Positions 9,597-16,761 of a DNA stretch of 32,723 nt are shown here, piece after piece. The notes beneath the pieces are model-generated. The model saw only the letters and a list, made by a program, of their open reading frames with translations, did not search any database and had not been told where the DNA came from. This stretch comes from Actinomycetota bacterium (GTDB lineage Bacteria; Actinomycetota; UBA4738; HRBIN12), in the NCBI GenBank assembly GCA_016201135.1, contig JACQDK010000029.1, forward strand, positions 1 through 32,723, read 5' to 3'. Each line of letters opens with the position of its first letter. Positions within the stretch are counted from its first letter, which is position 1. The position numbers were made by a program, and so were the translations under genes.

Positions 9597-10718
9597 CGAG
9601 AGACTTCGGGCTTTGCTCCGGGAGACGCCCGGAAGCGTCCCCGCCTTCCGAGGCGACCTTCAGCGCGTCGCCGCCCGGGCCAGGATCCGGCGATGGCGAA
9701 GGCGGGCGGCGGTTGGTGGCGTGGCGGCGGTCCTGATGGCCGGCGTGGCCCTTCCGTTGGGCCTGCTGTACGGCCTCCGGGGCTCGAACCACTCGCCCTC
9801 GCCGGTTTCGCAGCTCCTCGTCCGTCCCGTCCTTGCCGCGCAGATCCATGTCCCATCCGGTGCGGTGGACGTGGCGACGAGCGACGGCGCCCTATGGGTC
9901 TCCGGGTTCGGGGTCGTCAGCCGGCTCGATCCGGTGACGGATCGGGTGGTCGCCAAGATCAGGACTCCCGGCACCGAGGATTACAGCAGCATCGCCGTGG
10001 GCGAGGGAAGCGTCTGGGTCTCCGCCGATAACGGCGATGTGTATCGGATCGATCCCTCGACCAACCGCGTTGTTGCGACCGTTCACGTCGGGGGCCCGTT
10101 CAGGGGATCGCCGTGGGGGCGGGCAGCGTTTGGGTCACGCGCCCGATGGGAGGACGTGGCGACCTGATTCGTATCGACCCCCGAACGAACGAGGTGGCTG
10201 GGCCCACCATCAAGGTTGGCCCCGGACCAACGCAGGCAGCCTACGGACTAGGCGTGGTGTGGGTTCAGAACACCTCCCCGCAATCCGTCATGCGGGTCGA
10301 TCCGGCGACGGGAGATGTCTCCACGGTGCCCGTCGTTGGCGCGCTAGCCGTGGGATACGGCTCGCTGTGGACGGCTTCGGATGACTCTCTCACCCGGTTC
10401 GACCCCGAGACCGGCCGTTCCGTCGCGAGCATCCAGATCCCTCGCGCGGAGGGAGTTGCCGTCGGAGCAGGTGAAGTGTGGGTTCTCGCCTCCCCGAGAT
10501 CGAGCTCGCCCACGCTCTTCTACCCGATCAAGCACACCGCGACGCTTTGGGAGGTGGACCCGAACACGAACCGGATCGTCGGCAGGCCGATCCGACTCGA
10601 CGCCTTGCAGCCCATCGCGATCACGGCCGGTGACGGTGGCGTGTGGATCGCCGACTACGATAGCGGGACGGTCACGCGCTTCGATCTCGTCCCGTGTGGC
10701 GGCTCCGGATGCGAGTGA
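9586..10718 (+). pseudogene. Membrane-anchored YncE/SMP-30-like beta-propeller protein with a 1-nt frameshift near 10098-10106
   Basis: METDERLRALLRETPGSVPAFRGDLQRVAARARIRRWRRRAAVGGVAAVLMAGVALPLGLLYG... + DVATSDGALWVSGFG..VSRLDPVTDRVVAKI repeats; homology continues in the other frame as GIAVGAGSVWVTRPMGGRGDLIRIDPRTNEV... to 10718. Confidence 0.78.
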
Positions 10719-10752
10719 ATCGAGAGGAATGCGAACGATGAGGGCATGCCCT

Positions 10753-10834
<82 letters not shown>

Positions 10835-10836
10835 AG

Positions 10837-10859
10837 AGCGCTCAGCGTCCCTGAGCGTT
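10837..10859 (+). terminator. Stem-loop just after the downstream tRNA copy; possible terminator, no clear U-tract
   Basis: agCGCTCAG-CGTCC-CTGAGCGtt, 7 bp perfect plus possible G-T and A-T extension. Confidence 0.4.
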
Positions 10860-10890
10860 GTTGGAGGTGGTCCGGTTCACCCTCTGCGCT

Positions 10891-11301
10891 TCAAGTCTGC
10901 GAAGCGAGCTCGGCGGCGAGCTCGGCCGCGGTTCGGATCGGGATGCCGCGCCAGCTCCTCAGTCGCGTGAGATGGCGGTCGCCGGAGACGATCGCGTCGG
11001 CGTTCCCGGCCACGGCGGCCTCCAGCACCCGGTCGTCCGCGGGGTCGGCCGCGATCTCGTGGACGCGTTCCGTCGGCTGGACGACGAGGCCGATCCGGAT
11101 CACCTGGGCGACGACCTCTTCGGCCATGGCCGCCTCCCATCCGAACTTCTCGACCAGCACGCGACCGAGCTCCGCCAAGAGGGGAGCGGAGGTCACGAGG
11201 ACGGTGCGACCCTCGAGCGCGGCGCGGTAGATGGTTTCCGGGGCTCCTCCGGGGAAGATGAACGCGGAGACGAGGATGTTGGTATCGAAGACGACCCTCA
11301 A
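10891..11301 (-). CDS. PIN-domain toxin of a type II toxin-antitoxin pair
   Basis: MRVVFDTNILVSAFIFPGGAPETIYRAAL...LAELGRVL...DPADDRVLEAAVAGNADAIVSGDRHLTRL: PIN acidic motifs; overlaps the upstream antitoxin ORF. Confidence 0.85.
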   Translation of the reverse strand: MRVVFDTNILVSAFIFPGGAPETIYRAALEGRTVLVTSAPLLAELGRVLVEKFGWEAAMAEEVVAQVIRIGLVVQPTERVHEIAADPADDRVLEAAVAGNADAIVSGDRHLTRLRSWRGIPIRTAAELAAELASQT

Positions 11302-11546
11302 CGGCGGGCCTCATCGATGAGCCGCTCGACGTCCTTCTCGTCCCCGATCCCGAGCCGCCGGGCCTGCGCGGCTCCGTACCTCTGGAGGGACTCGAAGGTG
11401 CCGGTCTCCCGGTAGACGCCGTAGACGCGAAGCATCTCCCGGAACAGCTCGCTCCTGTTCCGCCCCTCCTCCTCGGCGATCCGCTCGAATGCCGAGGCCG
11501 AGTCCGGCGGAACCGAGACCGCGATCACCTTGGACGACCGCCCCAT
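11298..11546 (-). CDS. Ribbon-helix-helix (CopG-like) antitoxin
   Basis: MGRSSKVIAVSVPPDSASAFERIAEEEGRNRSELFREMLRVYGVYRE...; typical RHH N-terminus, overlaps the toxin start. Confidence 0.8.
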   Translation of the reverse strand: MGRSSKVIAVSVPPDSASAFERIAEEEGRNRSELFREMLRVYGVYRETGTFESLQRYGAAQARRLGIGDEKDVERLIDEARR

Positions 11547-11568
11547 GTGTGCCTCCTCCCACGGTGGT

Positions 11569-11583
11569 TCATACAGTGTATGA
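11569..11583. promoter_or_regulatory. Candidate autoregulatory operator of the RHH/PIN module
   Basis: Perfect dyad TCATACA-G-TGTATGA about 22 bp upstream of the antitoxin start codon. Confidence 0.55.
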
Positions 11584-11609
11584 CCAAGGCCGGTGACCGG
11601 CAAGAGCCC

Positions 11610-12833
11610 TCAACCCGCGGTGCGCGCGGCGATCTGGTTCGCGACGATGGCCGCGTCCTTTCCCACTCCGCACAGGAGCGATGACTTCCGTGTGCGGAGG
11701 AAGTGGACGCCGACGAAGTACAGACCCTGCGCCGCAGAGCTCGCGCCCTCGACGTGGTTCGGGAACCCGAGCTCGTCGAAGGCCCCCGGCACCTTCACCC
11801 ACCTGCCGTAGTCGGGCCGGAAGCCGCCGGTGAAGATCACCGCTCCGAAGTCCGACAGATCCAGGTGCTCCGGCGCTCGGGCGTCGAACGGTTCGGGCTC
11901 GGGGATGTCCGGCATCGCCAGACCGCGTTCGGCCACCAGCTTGCGAACGAGATCCATGATCTGCAGGTACCGCTCGTCTCCCCAGGCGACGCTCTCGCCG
12001 AGGTCGGGGGCGAACAGCGCCCGGCGGCCCTCGGCTTCCAGGAAGTGACCGAGCAGGGTGACGCCGGCGCTGCGCAGGGTTCGAAGGTGAAGGTCGTGGC
12101 CGCCGCTGTGCCCGCTGGCCAGGACGTTGGCCGCCAGGCGCGCGGCCGGGGTGGGCAGGGCTGTGACCGGCTGGTCCAGGAACCCCGTCTCCAGCACCCA
12201 CCAGAAGATGTCGCGGTCGCCGAGGCGGCGTGGTACCCACGGCGCCCGGCCGCACGAGAGGAACACCTCCCGACCGGCCTCGTGCAGTTCCTCCGCGAGC
12301 TGGCAGCCCGTCTGGCCGCTGCCGATCACGAGCACCTTGCCGGGGGGAAGCGCCTCGGGGTTCCGGTAGCCCTCGACGTCGATCTGCGGGAGTTCCGCGG
12401 GCAGGCTCGATGCGCGCGCGGGCCGATGGGGTAGCTGGTAGGCGCCTGTGCTGACGACGACGGTCCGGGCCTGGATCTCGCCCCCCGAAGTGCGGAGGAG
12501 GAAGCGGTCTTCCTCCGCGGGTTCTAGAGAGGTCACCTCGATGTCCTCGCGCACGGGCGCGCCGAGGCCCTCGGCGTAGCGCTCCAGGTACTCGACGATC
12601 TGGTCGCGAGGCATGAAGCCGTCCGGATCAACACCGTCGTAGGGACCACCGGGAAGCTGGAGGGACCAGTTGGGCGTGACCAGGCAGAAACTGTCCCAGC
12701 GGTTCCGCCACGTCTCACCGATCCGGCCCCAATCCATGACGACGTGCTCGACGCCCGCCCGCGTGAGCTCGTGACTCGTGGCCAGGCCCGCCTGCCCGCC
12801 ACCGATCACAACGGTGTCGATACGTTCCGCCAT
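11610..12833 (-). CDS. Flavin-dependent monooxygenase/oxidoreductase (CzcO-like)
   Basis: MAERIDTVVIGGGQAGLATSHELTRAGVEHVVMDWGRIGETWRNRWDSF... with GxGxxG FAD motif and second Rossmann VLVIGSGQTGCQLAEEL. Confidence 0.88.
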   Translation of the reverse strand: MAERIDTVVIGGGQAGLATSHELTRAGVEHVVMDWGRIGETWRNRWDSFCLVTPNWSLQLPGGPYDGVDPDGFMPRDQIVEYLERYAEGLGAPVREDIEVTSLEPAEEDRFLLRTSGGEIQARTVVVSTGAYQLPHRPARASSLPAELPQIDVEGYRNPEALPPGKVLVIGSGQTGCQLAEELHEAGREVFLSCGRAPWVPRRLGDRDIFWWVLETGFLDQPVTALPTPAARLAANVLASGHSGGHDLHLRTLRSAGVTLLGHFLEAEGRRALFAPDLGESVAWGDERYLQIMDLVRKLVAERGLAMPDIPEPEPFDARAPEHLDLSDFGAVIFTGGFRPDYGRWVKVPGAFDELGFPNHVEGASSAAQGLYFVGVHFLRTRKSSLLCGVGKDAAIVANQIAARTAG

Positions 12834-13212
12834 GGGTCGGAGCATGCTACCCGGACCGTCGGGGGGTTGTCCGACGGGCGCCGCCGCGCGCAGACTGTCG
12901 CTGCCCGCGGAAGGGAGGATGCGCGTGCCGCTGGCTCACCGAGGTTCGTGGCTGGAAACGCGTGGTGCTCATCGCGATCCTGATGGTGCTGGCCGTCGGC
13001 ATCGGCCTCGCGCTGCGGGCTCTGGGGTTCGGCCCGTCCGACGTCTCCAAGACGTGACTCGGCGAGCGCGTCGGACGCCACCCGGGACGACGTCGATCGC
13101 GCGATCGGCCGTTAGGCGCGGCTCCGAGTCTCCGAGGTGATGGGCGGAGCCGTGCTGCTCGAAGTGGCGGACCCCACCAGCTCTTCGGCTTCAGACCCGG
13201 GGTCCATCGCCC

Positions 13213-13719
13213 TCATCTCCGACCTTGAGACGGGGCATCACCCAGATCTGCCAGGTCGGGCACGAGCTCCTCGGGATGGTCACCAAGAAGGTACCGGGCA
13301 CTCGGACCTCTGGTCGAAGCGATGTCGTCCGGGTTGTAGAGACGGCATCTTTGCAGCGACAGGCATCCACAGCCGATACAGCCCGTCAGGTCGCTACGGA
13401 GTGCCTCGAGCGCGGCGATCCGGTCATCTAGCCGCCGACGCCACGATCGCGAGAGCTTGGCCCACTCAGCCTTCGTGGGCGCTCGGTCGGCGGGCAGGAT
13501 CGCGAGCGCCTCGCCGATCTCCTCGAGCGTCAGTCCCAGCCTCTGTGCGATCCGGATGAGGGCCACGCGGCGGAGAACGTGCCTCGGGTAGGTGCGGCCC
13601 CCACCACTGGTCCTGTCGGATCGGATCAAGCCTAGGGACTCGTAGAAGCGCAGGGCTGATGCCGCAAGTCCGCTCCGTTCGGCTACCTCGCCGATCCGGA
13701 TCACGTCGTCGGCCCGCAT
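13213..13719 (-). CDS. soxR: SoxR-type MerR-family [2Fe-2S] redox regulator
   Basis: IRIGEVAERSGLAASALRFYESLGLIRSDRTSGGGRTYPRHVLRRVALIRIAQRLGLTLEEIGEAL...CIGCGCLSLQRCRLYNPDD: MerR HTH plus CxxCxC-x5-C cluster. Confidence 0.93.
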   Translation of the reverse strand: MRADDVIRIGEVAERSGLAASALRFYESLGLIRSDRTSGGGRTYPRHVLRRVALIRIAQRLGLTLEEIGEALAILPADRAPTKAEWAKLSRSWRRRLDDRIAALEALRSDLTGCIGCGCLSLQRCRLYNPDDIASTRGPSARYLLGDHPEELVPDLADLGDAPSQGRR

Positions 13720-13735
13720 CTCCCTCGAACGCTCC

Positions 13736-13766
13736 TTGACTTGAAGTGGACTTGAAGTCGTAAGGT
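13736..13766 (+). promoter_or_regulatory. SoxR-type operator/promoter with 19-bp spacer
   Basis: TTGACT (13736-13741) - 19 bp - TAAGGT (13761-13766); spacer region holds the near-palindrome GACTTgAAGTggACTTgAAGTC (13738-13759). Confidence 0.7.
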
Positions 13767-13834
13767 CCTGACCAGCGACTTGCGATGTGAGGACGCGAGA
13801 TGGGGACGATACCAAAGACGGAGCGAAGGCCCAG

Positions 13835-15088
13835 ATGAGCGAGACCCTCGACGAAGCGCTCGAGATCTTGCACGACACCGGCCCCGAGTTCAGCGAGGAC
13901 GACGAAGGCGGTCTCTCCAACCACGGCCCGATGGCTGCCGAGGCTCTGTGCGCCCTTGGACGCGAGGACGAAGTCATCGGGTGGGTCGAGGGCTACATCC
14001 CTCGTCTCCAGGAACACCCCAGCGCCGGTGAGCCCGTCGGCGATGCTTGGCACGAAGCGCTGGGGGAGTACGCGAGGCTGCCCGACTGGATCGCCCTGTT
14101 CGATGGCGAGCTCGCTGAAGGGGATTGGCAGGAAACACTGAACACGTGGGTCGCTCGTCTTGCTCCGGGTCTTGCAGCGGCCGCTACGCACGGGCTGATC
14201 AGAACCGCCCACGCCGCGCGTTCCCTCGGGCAGAGCGACGTACCAGGCCGCCGCCATGAACTCGCGGAAGGGCTCGCCTACTGGGCTGCCCGCTATCAGC
14301 AACTTCCCGGGAAGCTCGCCGATTCCCCTTCCCGTCTTGCGCCGTCCGATGCTCTTCGACGCGTCAAACGACTCGAGGTCCGAAGCTCAGGCTTGATCAG
14401 CGACGACTTGCGCGGACTCGACGAGCTCCCTGGCTTTGCGGGCGTGGTGAATCTCGTCGACCCTTCCCCAGACCCGGCACGGTTCCTCTCGGAGATGACA
14501 CTTACGTTTGCCCGCGCGTACCTCGAGACGGTCTCATCGGGACGGATCATCGGAATGATCCACTCCGTGACGGGGCCGAGCGCCTTGCGTCTCCTGATGC
14601 CACACATAGAGCTGGACACGGCGGCGACCGCTTCGCGCTTCGCGTGGCAGACGGGGGCCGGGATCTATGCGGCGCTCGCTGGGACGAGCGACGAACCTTT
14701 TGAGGTGTCGACTTCGTTGGATATCGAGGATCTCGTGGATCAGGCAGTCGCCACCGGGGACGAGCATGCGATCAAGTTCATGGAAGCGTGTATTCGCGAG
14801 CACGCGCTCAACCCCGATCCGATCTACCTGACCGCGGCGTCGGATGCAGCGACGCGTCTCGCCGCCGACTACGACCGTCAGGTTGAAGAGAAGTCGCTGG
14901 GCTCGCCTTGCTTCGAAGAATGTGGTGACGTCGTGGTGACGCGCCGACACGCGGTGGGGCGATCGCGTGAGACGGCAAGGGCCGGGGACATGCCCCGGCC
15001 TACCGTGGTTCCCTTCGTGCCCTATGCCGTCGCGCAGGTGCAGTGGACGTCGGCCTCGCCGCAGCCCCGACAGAGCAGCGTGCAGTAG
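13835..15088 (+). CDS. Questin-oxidase-like (DUF4243) protein; extreme C-terminus uncertain
   Basis: MSETLDEALEILHDTGPEFSEDDEGGLSNHGPMAAEALCALG...TWVARLAPGLAAAATHGLIRTAHAARSL...ELAEGLAYWAARYQQLPG: motifs recalled for questin oxidase-like proteins. Confidence 0.75.
   Translation: MSETLDEALEILHDTGPEFSEDDEGGLSNHGPMAAEALCALGREDEVIGWVEGYIPRLQEHPSAGEPVGDAWHEALGEYARLPDWIALFDGELAEGDWQETLNTWVARLAPGLAAAATHGLIRTAHAARSLGQSDVPGRRHELAEGLAYWAARYQQLPGKLADSPSRLAPSDALRRVKRLEVRSSGLISDDLRGLDELPGFAGVVNLVDPSPDPARFLSEMTLTFARAYLETVSSGRIIGMIHSVTGPSALRLLMPHIELDTAATASRFAWQTGAGIYAALAGTSDEPFEVSTSLDIEDLVDQAVATGDEHAIKFMEACIREHALNPDPIYLTAASDAATRLAADYDRQVEEKSLGSPCFEECGDVVVTRRHAVGRSRETARAGDMPRPTVVPFVPYAVAQVQWTSASPQPRQSSVQ
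14980..15000. terminator. 8-bp stem-loop near the convergent 3' ends
   Basis: GGCCGGGG-ACATG-CCCCGGCC; no U-tract; lies inside the 3' end of the 13835-15088 ORF. Confidence 0.4.
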
Positions 15089-15204
15089 CGGTCGGAGCCG
15101 CCGTGCAGGTGCCCGGGGTCGTGCTCGTCGGCCTCGGCCCCGCAGATCGCGCACTTCCAACCGGCAGTGACACCCCCGCACTTCACGCAGCGGTCGTCGC
15201 TCAT
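15022..15204 (-). CDS. 60-aa Cys-rich zinc-ribbon-like mini-protein
   Basis: MSDDRCVKCGGVTAGWKCAICGAEADEHDPGHLHGGSDRYCTLLCRGCGEADVHCTCATA*; nine Cys; ATGA overlap with the osmC-like stop. Confidence 0.65.
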   Translation of the reverse strand: MSDDRCVKCGGVTAGWKCAICGAEADEHDPGHLHGGSDRYCTLLCRGCGEADVHCTCATA

Positions 15205-15764
15205 CGGACCTCCAGGTCGGTCACGACCGGGGTCGCGTTCGCGATGATGTCTCGCACGGGCGAGGTGTCCTGAACGTACTGACACAGCTCCTCGAGCGTC
15301 GCGGCGTCGGCGTTGCTGGCCTTCGCTGTCCCCTTGACGCGGATCTCCGTGAAGCCCGCGCGGGGGCCGCCGCCCAGTCCGACGAAGGTGCGGAGGTCGA
15401 CATCACCCTCCAGCTCGTAGGAGAGCTCCTCCAGGTCGATCCCGCGCGCGGCCGCGTTGTAGGCGAACCCGACCGCGTAGCAGAACCCCAGCGCCGCAAG
15501 CACCAGCTCCACCGCGTTCGCGCCCGCGTCGTCGCCGAGCAGGACCGCGGGCTCGCTTCCCACGAGCGTGTGCGTGTCCGCGTGGGCGGACTCCTGCCCC
15601 GCATGGGTGAACGCCGAGATGCGTCCCGTGCTCGTCCCGCCGCCGGTCCAGTCGGTCTTCGCCTTGAACGTGAACCGCCCGATGCCGGGATCCTGCTCGA
15701 TCGCGCCGATCGTCTGGACCAATCGGTCGACGTCGACCCCGTTCCTTGCCGTGGTCGTTGCCAT
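15201..15764 (-). CDS. OsmC-family protein
   Basis: MATTTARNGVDVDRLVQTIGAIEQDPGIGRFTFKAKTDW...GSEPAVLLGDDAGANAVELVLAALGFCYAVGFAYNAAARGIDLEELSYELEGDVDLR: OsmC fold signature. Confidence 0.88.
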   Translation of the reverse strand: MATTTARNGVDVDRLVQTIGAIEQDPGIGRFTFKAKTDWTGGGTSTGRISAFTHAGQESAHADTHTLVGSEPAVLLGDDAGANAVELVLAALGFCYAVGFAYNAAARGIDLEELSYELEGDVDLRTFVGLGGGPRAGFTEIRVKGTAKASNADAATLEELCQYVQDTSPVRDIIANATPVVTDLEVR

Positions 15765-15810
15765 GTGCTGCCCCCTTCCCTCGATCTTAGTGAGTGAGGA
15801 CGCGCCGCCG

Positions 15811-15852
15811 GACGAACCCATTGCATCTCGCGCAGGATGCAATAGGTTCGTC
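15811..15852. promoter_or_regulatory. 17-bp inverted repeat (one mismatch) with 8-bp spacer in the osmC / ECF sigma intergenic region
   Basis: GACGAACCcATTGCATC-TCGCGCAG-GATGCAATaGGTTCGTC. Confidence 0.7.
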
Positions 15853-15906
15853 GGCGCGAGCGTCTTTCAGTCTGAGAATCACTCCGAAGTGAGGAAGCGC
15901 CGTGGG

Positions 15907-16515
15907 ATGGAGCAGATCGTGGGCGGGACCGCCATCGACCCCGAAGACGAACGCAGATCAGCATTCGAGGCGCTCGCTCGCGAGCAGCTTCCGCGGCTGT
16001 ACGGCCTCGCCCGCCGCCTCACGAACGACGGAGCGGAGGACCTCGTGCAGGAGTGCCTCTTGAAGGCCTATCGCTCGTTCGGGGCTCTTCAGGCGACCGA
16101 GGCGGGACCGGCCTGGCTCCAGCGGATCCTGGTCAACGCGTTCCGAGACCGACTGCGCAAGGAAGCCCGCTCGGTCAAGGAGGTGGACATCGAGGAGATC
16201 GACGACTTCTCGCTCTACCGCACGATCGCCGACGAGGATCCGTTCCCTTACTCCGACTCGCTGCACGTCGACGTCCTCCAGGCGTTCGGGCGGGAGGACG
16301 TCCACGCGGTTCTCACGCGGATGCCCGAGATCTACCGCGCACCGCTCGTCCTGCGCTACATGCAAGGCTTCGTGACGAAGGAGATCGCCCGGATGATGGA
16401 CACGCCGCTGGGAACGACGCTCGCGCGGCTGCACCGAGGCCGCAAGCTCTTCGAGCGCGAGATGTGGGTCTACGCCGAAGAGGCCGGCCTGCTGGAACAG
16501 GAGGGGGCGCCATGA
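15907..16515 (+). CDS. ECF-type RNA polymerase sigma factor
   Basis: LPRLYGLARRLTNDGAEDLVQECLLKAYRSF...WLQRILVNAFRDRLRKEAR...VHAVLTRMPEIYRAPLVLRYMQGFVTKEIARMMDTPLGTTLARLHRGRKLFEREM. Confidence 0.92.
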   Translation: MEQIVGGTAIDPEDERRSAFEALAREQLPRLYGLARRLTNDGAEDLVQECLLKAYRSFGALQATEAGPAWLQRILVNAFRDRLRKEARSVKEVDIEEIDDFSLYRTIADEDPFPYSDSLHVDVLQAFGREDVHAVLTRMPEIYRAPLVLRYMQGFVTKEIARMMDTPLGTTLARLHRGRKLFEREMWVYAEEAGLLEQEGAP

Positions 16516-16748
16516 CCGAGCGCGCGATCCCCTGCTCGGACGCGGTCAAGCAGCTCTGGGATTACCTCGACAAGGTGCTCTCGCCCGAGGATCAGGCGCT
16601 GGTTGAGGGCCACCTCGCCTTCTGCCGCCGCTGCTGCGGTGAGTTGGAGTTCGCCAAGGAGCTGCGATCGTTCCTCGCTTCCAACGTGGTGGATGAGATC
16701 CCGGCCGACGTGAAGGAGCGCCTGGAGCGCTTCATGGAAGAGCTTTGA
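16512..16748 (+). CDS. Zinc-binding anti-sigma factor (ZAS-like)
   Basis: MTERAIPCSDAVKQLWDYLDKVLSPEDQALVEGHLAFCRRCCGELEFAKELRSFL: HxxxCxxC motif; ATGA overlap with sigma. Confidence 0.88.
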   Translation: MTERAIPCSDAVKQLWDYLDKVLSPEDQALVEGHLAFCRRCCGELEFAKELRSFLASNVVDEIPADVKERLERFMEEL

Positions 16749-16761
16749 GGGTCCGAGCGCG

